DNA of 64,000 nt, taken from positions 124,001 to 188,000 of the forward strand of contig JANQOK010000018.1 in NCBI GenBank assembly GCA_028289645.1, given 5' to 3'. The position numbers and the translations under genes were made by a program. The notes below the pieces were generated by a model. That model did no database searches and was not told the origin of the DNA. It saw only the letters and a program-made list of their open reading frames with translations. The stretch comes from Anderseniella sp. GTDB taxonomy: Bacteria; Pseudomonadota; Alphaproteobacteria; Rhizobiales; Aestuariivirgaceae. Shown in pieces: positions 35,976-45,518 of the stretch (within the stretch, counting starts at the first letter, position 1; each line of letters opens with the position of its first letter).

Positions 35976-36618
35976 CCCCGACATTTCATCGGACATAGCC
36001 CGCCGCGGCCTGTTGTTTGTGCTGTCTTCACCATCAGGTGCCGGCAAGACCACCCTGTCCAGGCAGTTGCTGGCGCGAGAGCCCGACATGGTCATGTCTG
36101 TATCCGTCACAACCCGCAAACCGCGCCCGGGGGAGACGGACGGCAAGGACTATCATTTCATTTCACGGGCCCAGTTTGATGAAATGGTGAAGAAGGGCGA
36201 GTTGCTGGAATATGCCGAAGTGTTCGGCAACGGATACGGCACGCCGATCAAACCGGTCCAGGACTGGCTGGCGGACGGCAAGGACGTGCTGTTCGATATC
36301 GACTGGCAAGGTACCCAGCAGATACATGCGCGCATGACCGACGATCTTGTGCGGGTGTTCATTCTGCCGCCGTCGGCTGAGGAGTTGCGGGAGCGGTTGG
36401 TCCGACGGGCACAGGACACAGCAGCCGTGGTTGCCAAACGCATGGCTGAAGCGTCAAACGAAATCAGTCACTGGGCAGAATATGATTATGTGCTGATCAA
36501 TGATGACCTGGACCAGTGTGATCGCTCAATCAGCGCTATTCTCGATGCCGAGCGATTGCGCCGGCATCGCCGCGTCGGCCTGGACACTTTCGTGAAGCGG
36601 CTCAGAAAGCACCTGTGA
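35968..36618 (+). CDS. gmk: guanylate kinase
   Basis: Phosphorylates GMP to GDP. P-loop LSSPSGAGKTTLSRQLL, then SVSVTTRKPRPGETDGKDYHF for GMP, and DIDWQGTQQI. TTG 35968 (SNPDISSDIARRGLL) overlaps the yicC stop and has GAGCAGG upstream; no ATG is available near the P-loop. 216 residues, normal length. Converges on rsmA with 24 bases between. Confidence 0.95.
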   Translation: MSNPDISSDIARRGLLFVLSSPSGAGKTTLSRQLLAREPDMVMSVSVTTRKPRPGETDGKDYHFISRAQFDEMVKKGELLEYAEVFGNGYGTPIKPVQDWLADGKDVLFDIDWQGTQQIHARMTDDLVRVFILPPSAEELRERLVRRAQDTAAVVAKRMAEASNEISHWAEYDYVLINDDLDQCDRSISAILDAERLRRHRRVGLDTFVKRLRKHL

Positions 36619-36642
36619 CTCAAGTTCGCCGGCTTCCATACG

Positions 36643-37491
36643 TCAACCGGACAGAACCTTGGCCAGTCTGCAGAATCCGGCAACATCGACTTCTTCGGCC
36701 CGCATGGTTGGTTCAAGCCCGGCTTCAGTGATGAGCGTTGTGGGATCGCTGCCCAGCGTCTTCAGGCTGGACCGCAACATCTTGCGCCTTTGTCCAAACG
36801 CGGCAGCCGTTACCTTTTCGAGCGCGGCAACATCACAGTCAGCTATCGGTTCGGTCCGTGGTGTAATGTGGATGATGGATGAAGTTACCTTGGGCGCCGG
36901 CGTAAACGCCTTAGGAGAAACATCGAACATTCTTATCGCGTCACAGCGCCATTGCGAGATCACCGACAAACGACCATAGGCATTGTCACCCACGTCCGCG
37001 CAGATGCGATGTGCTACTTCTTTTTGAAACATCAGGGTCAGTGATGACCAGAACGGTGGCCAGGGATGTTTGGTCAGCCAGCCTGTCAGCAGCGGCGTTG
37101 CAATGTTGTAGGGCAGGTTGGCGACAATCTTGACGGGAGCCTTGCCCGCAATGGTTTGCCAGTCCGCTGTCAGGGCGTCGCCGCTGATCACAGTCAGTCT
37201 TTCCGGCCAGGCAGAGGCAATTTCAGCCAGTGCCGGCAAGGCACGCTCATCGCGCTCAACAGCAACAACCTTGTCGGCACCTTCCATCAGCAGCGCCCTG
37301 GTCAGACCGCCTGGGCCGGGCCCGACCTCAATGACTGTAAATCCTGCAAGCGGTCCGGCTGTCCGGGCAATTCGCCGGGTCAGATTGAGATCAAGCAGGA
37401 AGTTCTGGCCGAGACTCTTTTTTGCCGACAGCCCATGACGGTCAATAACCTCGCTGAGACGGGGTAGATTGTCGTTTGGGGATTGGGTCAT
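36643..37491 (-). CDS. rsmA: 16S rRNA dimethyladenosine transferase (KsgA)
   Basis: Dimethylates A1518 and A1519 of 16S rRNA late in 30S assembly. Motifs: [34 protein letters not shown] and the catalytic [11 protein letters not shown]. About 282 residues. ATG 37491 overlaps the pdxA stop (ATGA), so the pair is translationally coupled. Confidence 0.96.
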   Translation of the reverse strand: MTQSPNDNLPRLSEVIDRHGLSAKKSLGQNFLLDLNLTRRIARTAGPLAGFTVIEVGPGPGGLTRALLMEGADKVVAVERDERALPALAEIASAWPERLTVISGDALTADWQTIAGKAPVKIVANLPYNIATPLLTGWLTKHPWPPFWSSLTLMFQKEVAHRICADVGDNAYGRLSVISQWRCDAIRMFDVSPKAFTPAPKVTSSIIHITPRTEPIADCDVAALEKVTAAAFGQRRKMLRSSLKTLGSDPTTLITEAGLEPTMRAEEVDVAGFCRLAKVLSG

Positions 37492-38546
37492 ATGGCTGGC
37501 GATGAGGCGAGGCTGCGCGTCCCAAGCGTGGCGCCGGCCATGCGCTCGGCCTGTTCCAGGGCGGCAATGAAGCTGGACGGATTGGCTTCGCCGGAGCCTG
37601 CCAGGTCCAGTGCCGTGCCATGGTCGGGCGATGTGCGTATGAACGGCAGGCCCAGCGTGGTGTTTACACCTTCGTGAAAGCCGATGGCCTTCACTGGAAT
37701 CAGTGCCTGGTCGTGATACATGCACAAAGCGGCATCATATGTCTCGCGGGCCTGCTCGTGAAACAGTGTATCTGCCGATACCGGGCCAAAGGCGGCAATT
37801 CCGCCTTGCTTGAGTGCCCGGACGGCCGGTGCAATGATGTCCCTGTCCTCAACGCCAATAGTGGCGTTTTCGCCTGCGTGCGGGTTCAGCCCCGCAACTG
37901 CGATGCGAGGCTGTGCAATACCAAAATAGCGCTTCAAATCACGATCGATGACCTGGGCCTGGGTCACGATTGCGGTGTGCGTTACCGCCTGCGCGGCCTG
38001 CGCGAGGGGGATGTGGATGCTCAGCGGGATGGTGCGGAATTCACCGGCTGACAACATCATGACCGGGTCCGCCTGGTGGCCGGCCTCAGCGGCCAGGTGG
38101 GCCAGGTAGTCAGTGTGGCCTTCGTGCTTGAAACCTGCCTGGTAAAGCGTTTGCTTGTGTATCGGACCGGTTACGATTCCCGACACGTCACCGGCAAAGG
38201 CCAACTGCACCGCTGTATCGACCCATTCGACAACCCTGCTGGCGGAATCCGACTTTGCAATACCTGGCTGCGGTTCAGTTTCCAGGGGAACATCAATTAC
38301 TGGCAGGCCCCGTTTGAATGCATCGGCGATTTGCGATGCGTCGGAAATCGCGATGATGTCAACCGTCGCATGCCCTGTCAGCTGAGCGCGATGACGAAGC
38401 GTCACGGCACAGCCGACCACACCGTATGTCGGCAATGCATGTGTCTTCGATCGCTGGTAACTGGACAATATGATGTCCGCGCCGATACCAGCGGGCTCGC
38501 CCATGGTTGCAATCAGGGGTAAGGGGGATGGTTTGTTCGTCGTCAT
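37488..38546 (-). CDS. pdxA: 4-hydroxythreonine-4-phosphate dehydrogenase
   Basis: 352 residues, NAD-dependent step of vitamin B6 synthesis (DXP-dependent route). Seen are [40 protein letters not shown] (key GHTDYLA), GLNPHAGE and [15 protein letters not shown] with metal-binding histidines. ATG 38546 is supported by family start. Between surA-like and rsmA genes in the classical lptD-surA-pdxA-rsmA order. Confidence 0.96.
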   Translation of the reverse strand: MTTNKPSPLPLIATMGEPAGIGADIILSSYQRSKTHALPTYGVVGCAVTLRHRAQLTGHATVDIIAISDASQIADAFKRGLPVIDVPLETEPQPGIAKSDSASRVVEWVDTAVQLAFAGDVSGIVTGPIHKQTLYQAGFKHEGHTDYLAHLAAEAGHQADPVMMLSAGEFRTIPLSIHIPLAQAAQAVTHTAIVTQAQVIDRDLKRYFGIAQPRIAVAGLNPHAGENATIGVEDRDIIAPAVRALKQGGIAAFGPVSADTLFHEQARETYDAALCMYHDQALIPVKAIGFHEGVNTTLGLPFIRTSPDHGTALDLAGSGEANPSSFIAALEQAERMAGATLGTRSLASSPAI

Positions 38547-38619
38547 TGCCGTCCCGGGGCCTTTTGCCCTTGGATGGAGTGCTCCAAGGCATGTGGTCGC
38601 GAGAGATCCTATTCGATCC

Positions 38620-39798
38620 CTACGGTCTCAGCGCCGGGTCCTTATAGTCAATATAGCTGTCCTTGCGGGCCTCAGCCATCGCCTGTTGAATTACTGCTTC
38701 GAACCGTTCGTTGCGCAGTGACGCCTTGACCTGTTCACGGCTTGGCCGGGGCGGGTTGATTTTTCGGATGCCGCAGTTGGCAATAAGGCGGATGCCAGAC
38801 TGTCCGCGGATCGGGCCGATCATCTTGCGGGTGCCTGCCTGGCGCAGCGCTTTGCGCAGCGGTTTCGGTAGCTTGCTGAGGTCCGCTTCAACACGCTTTC
38901 CCACCTTGACGTTGAACACATCCTTGCTGGCTGCCTTTATGGTTCTGCAACCCTTGTATCGCTTCATGATCTGTTGGGCCTCAACACTGCGGGCATACAG
39001 GAGTTGTTGGTGCATGGCCTCAGTGGTTTTTTCCACCGGCAGTTCGATCTGCCTCAAAGTCACCACCGAGACGGGCTGCAGGCGCGGGTCGGAGATAATC
39101 TCGTTGTACTTCGCATCGACCGCAGCTTCATCGACTTCAACCTTGGTATCAGTCTGCTGTTGCGACATGACCCAGCGGATGTAAAGAGTGCCTTCAATTT
39201 GGTCTTTCAGTGTACCTTGGTCTACACCTTTTTCTCCAAGTCGCTTCTCCAGATCAGCACGCGAGACTTCCAGCCGCTTGACCATGCTGTCAATGCGCTG
39301 CTCCAGATCCCTGTCCGGAATCTTGAAGTTTGCCTTACTCGCTTTGGACTTCGCCACCTTTTCGTTGACCAGTGTTCCAAGAATGCGCTTTCGTGTTGCA
39401 AAGTCAGCGGTAAGCCGGCTGCCCAATGCGTTCTCCAGGTTGATCCGCTGGGAAATATCGAAATTGGTTACGGGGAGATCGTCGACTGTGGCTGCAACAC
39501 CCTGGGCGTTCTTCAGGCTGACTTTCTCAATGCCGTTTGATGGCCGCGCATTGGCCAGGGCAGCGTCAGTGGCGCCAAGCGTCGAATTGTTGACAAGTGC
39601 ATTTGCCGGTTGCGCTCCGCCCGTATTCTGGCCGGGAACATTGACGTTTGCTGACGGATTTGCGGCAGGCTTGTCGTCTGCGAAATAGTCGTACAGATCA
39701 ACCTGCTTACCGCAGCCTGCGAGTAACAGAATAACGGCCGCCAAAGTTCCGGCTGTCCGGATTGATCTTGCAGGGCCGCTCGGCCGCAGCGTTTCCAT
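38620..39798 (-). CDS. SurA-like periplasmic chaperone/peptidyl-prolyl isomerase, predicted lipoprotein
   Basis: 392 residues. SurA N-terminal domain from about 98 (VAATVDDLPVTNFDISQRINLENAL) and a parvulin-like region after about 235. Unlike E. coli SurA, the start METLRPSGPARSIRTAGTLA leads to a lipobox LLLAGC with Cys29, followed by about 65 residues of Asn/Ala/Pro-rich linker, so it is probably tethered to a membrane. Assists outer-membrane protein folding; its major client in E. coli, LptD, is encoded directly upstream. Confidence 0.85.
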   Translation of the reverse strand: METLRPSGPARSIRTAGTLAAVILLLAGCGKQVDLYDYFADDKPAANPSANVNVPGQNTGGAQPANALVNNSTLGATDAALANARPSNGIEKVSLKNAQGVAATVDDLPVTNFDISQRINLENALGSRLTADFATRKRILGTLVNEKVAKSKASKANFKIPDRDLEQRIDSMVKRLEVSRADLEKRLGEKGVDQGTLKDQIEGTLYIRWVMSQQQTDTKVEVDEAAVDAKYNEIISDPRLQPVSVVTLRQIELPVEKTTEAMHQQLLYARSVEAQQIMKRYKGCRTIKAASKDVFNVKVGKRVEADLSKLPKPLRKALRQAGTRKMIGPIRGQSGIRLIANCGIRKINPPRPSREQVKASLRNERFEAVIQQAMAEARKDSYIDYKDPALRP

Positions 39799-39813
39799 AG
39801 TTCCACCTGTTCT

Positions 39814-42078
39814 TCACTCACCCGACAGACTTGACCCGATCGAGGTGCTGCCAAGCGTAACCAGCTCAACATCGAGAAGGAACGATCTGTCCCTCACGAG
39901 ATCGCGGTCGGTCAGGAACTCTTCCTTGTACTTGAACCTGACTTTGGCGCAGTCGCAATTGAAGCCGAGGCCAACATGACGATCGATGAATTTGTCATTG
40001 ATTATATCGTACCGACCACCGCCAAAGACACTTACACCTCGCCCGATGTTCAGTTCAGCCGACCCCCAGATTTGCTGGAGATCCTCAGGGCGACCGTATG
40101 CCACCGCCTGATCCACTTTCACGTAATTCAGGGCAGTTTTAAGGCGTGAGAATGTCGCTGCCACGCCGACATCTTGCTCGCGGATCGACAGGTCGTCCTC
40201 GTCGAAGCGGGCTTGATAGCTGAACTTGTAGTTCTGGGTGGGCTGCAGCCAAACCGCGGCGACGAGGTCGGAAACTGTCTCTTCGAGGCCGGAGCCCACT
40301 ACAAAGCTGTTTTGCCCGGCAAGGTGATATGACTGCCCGATACTTGCATTGAATGAACCGCCGTTTGCAAAGCCCAACGTATACAGGAAGCCCGCATTGA
40401 CACGGGTACCGCCTTCATATCTGTCATTGCCCGTGAAGCGGTTTTCAAGGAACAGATTGGTTGTTGCGTAGTTCAGCGAGATTGCGTCCTCGTTGCCCCA
40501 TTCGGAGATATCGCCTTCGTCCCTGGAAGATATGATCTGCGCAATAGGCGTGAGCACATGAGTACCCATGCCGTCCACCTTCAACAGCGGTAACCGGATA
40601 TCCACACCGCCTGAAGGCAGAATTCGTCCGTCCACTTCTTCACCAAATGTGGGGGCCGGGTCTGCATTGACCACTTCCTGTTCCGGAACACCGTTTGACA
40701 ACAGCAGGTCAGCACGCACACGTCCGAACGGTGTGATGATCACACCCGGATCGGTCACGATTTCCTTGCGCCAGTGAAGCTGCGTCGTTGCCCGGAGCTG
40801 GCGAGTGCCCTGCACGACGTCAAGTGTCTGCGGGTTGGTGTCGTAGGCGACGAATGACCTGTCGCGGAACAGGCTGTAAACGTCGGTGTTCAGACCCAGT
40901 TCACCGCCCAGCACGGGAAAGTCGAATGTGTAGTCGTGCCGGAAGTAGGGAGCTGCCGTCGGAAAGGTGTCCTGGTTGTCTGTCTGAAGCAGGCCCTGGA
41001 AGTGATACGCCCGTATCGTCGCATAGTTGCGGTCGTGTATACCGTCCAGATAGATATAATTCGCAATCTCGGTGCGCTCGTCGAAGTCGTACTGGCGGCC
41101 AAACGTGTCATCCGACACGACAGTACCGTCCCAACCCCATTTCCAGCGCCGGTTGATGGCGAACTCGCCCTCGGTCCGGACCCAGCCGCGCCAACGCTCA
41201 TTGCCGGGTGCCGGCAGGTCATCCGGTTCAAACTGATAAACGCCCACCCCTTTGACGTAGTATTCGCCCTTGGCCAGCCGGTGCCGGAACTCCGCTCCCA
41301 GCACGGGACCCTGTTCCGTCGTATACTTCGGCAACAGTGTCAGGTCTGCATTGGGCGCAATGTTCCAGAAATACGGTTGTTCATAGCCGTAACCGAAGAC
41401 AGTGGAATGACTGAAACGCGGGATCAGCAGACCGGACTTCCGTTTCACCGTCGGGTCGGGATGTGACAGATAGGGCCAGTAGAACACTGGCATGCCCAGG
41501 ACTTCCAGCCGTGCGTTGGTATGCTCGATTACGCCTTCACGTTCGTCGTGCACGGATTCACTTGCCACCAGCTGCCAGGCTGGCGTGCCGCTGTCTGTCA
41601 CACAACTTCTGCAACGGGTGTAGGTCGTGCGTTCATAGGTGGTCAGATAACCATCGCGCCGCTTACCGTATTGGGCGGTCACGACCGCCTCGTTGGTCAG
41701 CAGCAGGCGAAGGTGTTCGGCAAATCCGTCACGGAACCGGTTCTGCAGTTGCAGGATATCGGCTTCGAGAATGTTGCCGCCCGGTTCGCGCATCCGGATT
41801 TCGCCCTCGGCGCGCATGGTATCGGTGCGCCGGTTGTAGGTGACCTTGCGGGCAATCAGGATGTAGTTGCCGTAGGTCAGGACCACGTCGCCGGTCGCGA
41901 TGGCTTCCCCGGTGCGTTCGTCGAAGACGATCTGATCGGCGTCCACATCGACGCGTGTGCCCTTCGGTGGCGTCTTGCGGGAGGTGCGTGGCAGGTTTGA
42001 CAGGTCCGACTTGCCGCTTGTGACTGACTGAGCCTGAACGGAATTAGCCGACACGCCCAAGCCGCCAAGCGCTAGCAT
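39814..42078 (-). CDS. lptD: LPS assembly outer-membrane protein LptD
   Basis: 754 residues with the periplasmic OstA domain (VDADQIVFDERTGEAIATGDVVLTYG) and the LptD beta-barrel (RSGLLIPRFSHSTVFGYGYEQPYFW, ENRFTGNDRYEGGTRVNAG). Inserts LPS in the outer leaflet. ATG 42078 gives only MLALGGLGVSANSVQA, a signal peptide without its basic part. The frame stays open to 42223 and encodes a good n- and h-region (RVRSTVAALVC) but has no ATG, GTG or TTG there; see the CG tract. A cysteine pair RCRSCVTD is seen near 155. Confidence 0.93.
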   Translation of the reverse strand: MLALGGLGVSANSVQAQSVTSGKSDLSNLPRTSRKTPPKGTRVDVDADQIVFDERTGEAIATGDVVLTYGNYILIARKVTYNRRTDTMRAEGEIRMREPGGNILEADILQLQNRFRDGFAEHLRLLLTNEAVVTAQYGKRRDGYLTTYERTTYTRCRSCVTDSGTPAWQLVASESVHDEREGVIEHTNARLEVLGMPVFYWPYLSHPDPTVKRKSGLLIPRFSHSTVFGYGYEQPYFWNIAPNADLTLLPKYTTEQGPVLGAEFRHRLAKGEYYVKGVGVYQFEPDDLPAPGNERWRGWVRTEGEFAINRRWKWGWDGTVVSDDTFGRQYDFDERTEIANYIYLDGIHDRNYATIRAYHFQGLLQTDNQDTFPTAAPYFRHDYTFDFPVLGGELGLNTDVYSLFRDRSFVAYDTNPQTLDVVQGTRQLRATTQLHWRKEIVTDPGVIITPFGRVRADLLLSNGVPEQEVVNADPAPTFGEEVDGRILPSGGVDIRLPLLKVDGMGTHVLTPIAQIISSRDEGDISEWGNEDAISLNYATTNLFLENRFTGNDRYEGGTRVNAGFLYTLGFANGGSFNASIGQSYHLAGQNSFVVGSGLEETVSDLVAAVWLQPTQNYKFSYQARFDEDDLSIREQDVGVAATFSRLKTALNYVKVDQAVAYGRPEDLQQIWGSAELNIGRGVSVFGGGRYDIINDKFIDRHVGLGFNCDCAKVRFKYKEEFLTDRDLVRDRSFLLDVELVTLGSTSIGSSLSGE

Positions 42079-42590
42079 GCAGACCAGCGCCGCAGCGACC
42101 GTCGATCGTACGCGCGTGGGCGCAGGAGCGTGCTCACGCGCGCGCGCGTGGAAACTCCGTTCCGCAGAACCATATCTGGGCCGTTGTGCTATCCTGCTAT
42201 TCCCCTGTATCCCACTTGCCGTTCATTGCGCCATCCTCTGGCTGTTTCCCCGCTTTCGGCGTCACCAACCCTCCCACAGGCCGGATGCGAAACTGATGCC
42301 ATGCACGCGCAAGCTGAAGCCCACACACTCAAAATCAATCCACCATTGGAGTTTTAACCTGTTTTGCCCTGCAATGAGAAGGGCTTGACAGCAGTTTATT
42401 AGTAAATTTCCTGCCTTGATTCGGCTGACCGCGGCAGTCTGGTAAACACATGGTGAACACGATGTCGTGTGCAGCACAGCCAACATCATCCGCGGCCCAT
42501 TGCCAGCACCAAAACAGGCGGGTACAAATTGCCGCTAAGCAAGACTCTGCCGGACTTTCACCCATCTTTCCCCGTTAACAGGATTCTCCA
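42079..42590. other. 512-base divergent spacer between lptD and pepA
   Basis: No gene is supported on either strand. It carries the untranslated or mis-framed 5' part of the lptD signal peptide (42079-42173) and a TTGACA at 42385-42390 on the plus strand with no matching -10 box at 16-18 bases. lptF and lptG, which usually stand here, are absent, and I see no remnants of them in any frame. Confidence 0.6.
42135..42150. repeat. (CG)6 dinucleotide tract in a 16-bp palindrome before lptD
   Basis: CACGCGCGCGCGCGTG, with six CG units at 42137-42148. Alternating pyrimidine-purine sequence is prone to polymerase slippage and to Z-DNA. With five units instead of six, the ATG at 42173 (minus strand, reading MVLRNGVSTRAR) would enter the lptD frame and complete a normal signal peptide. 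Confidence 0.6.
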
Positions 42591-44075
42591 ATGAAAATCA
42601 GTTTTTCCACCTTTTCCGCACCGAAATCGGGCATTGCAGTTGTACTGGCAGCCGAGGGCGGAAAATTGTCCGACGACGGTGCCGAAATTGACAAGGCGCT
42701 GGGCGGTGCAATCAGCGATGCCATGAAAGTCGCGGATTTCAAGGCGGAGCGCGAAAAATCCCTCGACATCATCCTGCCGAAGGGGTCGGGCCCTGATCGG
42801 GCTATTGTTATGGGTGTCGGTAAAACCGAGGAACTTGATGAGGCCGGAATTGAATATATCGGCGGTGCTATTGCCGCCGCGGCCGGCAAGATCCAGGCGA
42901 CCGGCCTTACGGTGTCAGCAGCGCTGCCGGGCAAGTCGGACATAGAAGCTGCATCGGTCTCGGCCAGGCTCGCCTCCGGTATCCGATTGCGCACTTACAG
43001 TTTCACCAAATACAAGTCAAAACCGGCGAAGACGAAAGAGCTCGCCAGCGTGAAAGTGCTGACGGCGTCCGTCGCTGCCGCGAAAAACCGCTATGGCGCG
43101 CTGGATGCGGTTGCAACCGGCGTACACCTGGCCAGAGACCTGGTGAATGAACCGGCGAACATCCTTCATCCGGAAAGTTTTGCTAGTGAAATCAAGAAAT
43201 TGTCAAAGCATGGGCTGATCGTCGAGGTGCTCGATGAAAAGCAGATGAAAAAGCTGGGCATGGGTGCATTGCTTGGTGTTGCGCAAGGGTCCCGCCGCAA
43301 GCCAAGGCTGTGCGTCATGCGCTGGGAAGGCGGCAAGAAGGGTGAACAGCCGGTGGCGTTTGTCGGCAAGGGCGTAACCTTTGATACCGGCGGCATCTCC
43401 ATCAAGCCATCCGGTGGGATGGAGGACATGAAAGGCGACATGGGCGGGGCCGCCTGTGTTACGGGGCTGATGGCCGCGCTGGCCGGCCGCAAGGCCAAAG
43501 TCAATGCGGTTGGCATTGTCGGGCTGGTGGAAAACATGCCGGACGGCAACGCCCAGCGCCCTGGCGATGTGGTCACATCCATGTCCAAGCAGACCATTGC
43601 GGTTCTCAACACCGATGCCGAAGGCCGCCTCGTTCTGGCAGATGCGCTCTGGTACACTCAGGATCGCTTCAAGCCGAAGTTCATGGTCAATCTGGCAACC
43701 TTGACCGGCGCCATCCTGGTTGCCCTGGGCAAGGAACATGCCGGCCTGTTTTCAAATGACGACAAGCTGTCGGAGCAGCTTGCCGGTGCCGGGCAGGATA
43801 CCCGTGAACGGGTCTGGCGCATGCCGCTGGCGCCTGAGTATGACAAGTTGATCGATTCAGATATTGCCGACATGAAAAACATTGGCGGCAGAATGGCCGG
43901 TTCCATAACTGCCGGGCAGTTTCTGCAGCGCTTCGTGAATGACGTGCCTTGGGCCCATCTGGATGTGGCGGGCACGGCCATGGACGCGGTCAAGTCGCCA
44001 ATCAACCAGTCATGGGGGTCCGGTTGGGGGGTGCGGCTGCTCGATCAGCTGGTAGCCAGGCACTATGAAAAGTGA
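42591..44075 (+). CDS. pepA: leucyl aminopeptidase (M17)
   Basis: 494 residues. The two-metal site is visible in [20 protein letters not shown] (lysine and aspartates) and [17 protein letters not shown]; the N-terminal macro-like domain precedes it. Releases N-terminal residues from peptides as a hexamer. GTTAACAGGATTCTCC stands before ATG 42591. Divergent from lptD and followed after 37 bases by holC, the usual order. Confidence 0.96.
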   Translation: MKISFSTFSAPKSGIAVVLAAEGGKLSDDGAEIDKALGGAISDAMKVADFKAEREKSLDIILPKGSGPDRAIVMGVGKTEELDEAGIEYIGGAIAAAAGKIQATGLTVSAALPGKSDIEAASVSARLASGIRLRTYSFTKYKSKPAKTKELASVKVLTASVAAAKNRYGALDAVATGVHLARDLVNEPANILHPESFASEIKKLSKHGLIVEVLDEKQMKKLGMGALLGVAQGSRRKPRLCVMRWEGGKKGEQPVAFVGKGVTFDTGGISIKPSGGMEDMKGDMGGAACVTGLMAALAGRKAKVNAVGIVGLVENMPDGNAQRPGDVVTSMSKQTIAVLNTDAEGRLVLADALWYTQDRFKPKFMVNLATLTGAILVALGKEHAGLFSNDDKLSEQLAGAGQDTRERVWRMPLAPEYDKLIDSDIADMKNIGGRMAGSITAGQFLQRFVNDVPWAHLDVAGTAMDAVKSPINQSWGSGWGVRLLDQLVARHYEK

Positions 44076-44112
44076 GGTCTGAACTCCATCTGAAACCGGG
44101 CAGGCGTCAACC

Positions 44113-44604
44113 ATGACTGAAGTGCTGTTCTATCATCTTGAGCGTGCGCGCCTGGAGGATGTGCTGCCTCAACTTGTCCAGAAAACCCTGGAACGAGGTT
44201 GGAAGGCCGTCGTGCAGACCGTTGATCCAGACCGCCTGAAAGCCCTGTCGGACCGGTTCTGGCAATGGCGTGACGATGAATTCCTGGCGCACGGAAGTGG
44301 GGCTGACGGCAACCCGGAACTGCAGCCGGTGTGGCTGACCACGAGCGATGAAAATCCCAACGGATCCAAAGTCCGGTTTCTGGTGGATGGTGCCCGCTTT
44401 GACAACCCTGCCGGGCTCGACCGGTTGATCATACTGTTTGACGGTCATGATGAGGATGCTCTGGCAGCGGCGCGCGAAAAGTGGAAAAGCATCAGTTCGC
44501 AGGGGTTGACGGCCACATACTGGCAGCAGGACGATCGCGGCCGGTGGCTCAAAAAAGCTGAGTCCGGCTCCGGTCCAATGCAACAGAAAACCGCTCCGGA
44601 CTAG
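44113..44604 (+). CDS. holC: DNA polymerase III chi subunit
   Basis: 163 residues with EVLFYHLERARLEDVLPQLV, the family start, and PVWLTTSDENPNG, DRLIILFDGHDEDAL. Bridges the clamp loader to SSB. The C-terminal 25 residues (RWLKKAESGSGPMQQ) are variable. Cotranscribed with pepA. Confidence 0.93.
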   Translation: MTEVLFYHLERARLEDVLPQLVQKTLERGWKAVVQTVDPDRLKALSDRFWQWRDDEFLAHGSGADGNPELQPVWLTTSDENPNGSKVRFLVDGARFDNPAGLDRLIILFDGHDEDALAAAREKWKSISSQGLTATYWQQDDRGRWLKKAESGSGPMQQKTAPD

Positions 44605-44607
44605 CCC

Positions 44608-45297
44608 ATGGCAGAGGAATTTGCTTCCAGGCGCCGTCGCGCGCGGGAAAGAACCGGCTCAATTCAGGCACAGGCCGAGGCTCGCGGTGATCCATTGGGT
44701 TGGTTTGACGAGGTGTATCGCCGGGCTGAGGGCGATACCGCCATGGTGCCCTGGGCCGATGAGGAAACCCACCCCGGTCTTGCGGAATGGATCGCCCGTT
44801 CCGGCACTATCCATGAAGGCCGTGCACTCGATGTCGGCTGCGGGCTTGGCGACAATGCGGAGGCCCTGGCAGCGACGGGCTACGACGTGACCGCGTTCGA
44901 TGTGTCACCGATCGCGGTACAGTGGGCTGCCAGGCGGTTTCCGCATTCCAGTGTGAACTATGTGGTCGCCAGTGTTCTGGATCCACCATCGGACTGGATT
45001 GGCAAGTTCGATCTCGTGCACGAAACCTACACGCTGCAGGCGCTCACAGGCCCGCAGCGCGACGTTGCCTTTCCCGCCATCGCCAGCCTTGTTGCGCCGG
45101 GCGGCATGCTTTTGGTCATCGGCCGGATACGGGATGAGGCGGATGAGGTCGAAAGCCCGCCATGGCCGCTCACCAGATCTGAGTTCATGCGGTTTGAGCT
45201 GCTGGGACTGACGGCGCGCGCTTATCAGAGCTTCACCCTGCAGGATGGGAAAGACAGTGCGGCGCATGTCAGGGTTATGTTTGAACGCCCAGGGTGA
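44608..45297 (+). CDS. class I SAM-dependent methyltransferase
   Basis: 229 residues. SAM site ALDVGCGLGDNAEALAATGYDVTAFDVS (motif I is DVGCGLGDN) and acidic motif II, then FDLVHETYTLQAL and a post-I loop. Similar to thiopurine or small-molecule methyltransferases of the Methyltransf_25 group. It starts 3 bases after holC, suggesting one transcript, but the function is unrelated. Substrate unknown. Confidence 0.88.
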   Translation: MAEEFASRRRRARERTGSIQAQAEARGDPLGWFDEVYRRAEGDTAMVPWADEETHPGLAEWIARSGTIHEGRALDVGCGLGDNAEALAATGYDVTAFDVSPIAVQWAARRFPHSSVNYVVASVLDPPSDWIGKFDLVHETYTLQALTGPQRDVAFPAIASLVAPGGMLLVIGRIRDEADEVESPPWPLTRSEFMRFELLGLTARAYQSFTLQDGKDSAAHVRVMFERPG

Positions 45298-45332
45298 TCC
45301 GAAAAAAACTATTCTAATACAGAGGGTTGAGA

Positions 45333-45518
45333 ATGAGCGATAAACTGCGTTACCGGGTTCTGACCGGACGGGATGACCGCAATTTCTGCGAGCGTATATC
45401 CGCCGCGCTCGATGATGGCTATGAGCTCTACGGCTCGCCGTCAATCACCCACAATGGCGAGCATTGTGTGGTCGCTCAGGCGATTGTTCTAAAGGGTTGT
45501 GCAGGAGGCCGGGAATGA
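45333..45518 (+). CDS. DUF1737 small protein
   Basis: 61 residues: LRYRVLTGRDDRNFCERISAALDDGYELYGSPSITHN (core GYELYGSP) is the DUF1737 pattern, a small beta-alpha-beta fold of unknown role. GAGGG stands 9 bases before ATG 45333. The stop overlaps the ATG of the glutathione transferase gene (ATGA). Confidence 0.82.
   Translation: MSDKLRYRVLTGRDDRNFCERISAALDDGYELYGSPSITHNGEHCVVAQAIVLKGCAGGRE

Noticed and set aside
42385-42390. TTGACA before pepA
   Set aside because: The following bases contain no TATAAT-like hexamer at the proper distance.
42262-42565. Short minus-strand frames in the lptD-pepA spacer
   Set aside because: Cys-rich, no ribosome site, overlapping each other in two frames; no family resemblance, in particular none to LptF or LptG.
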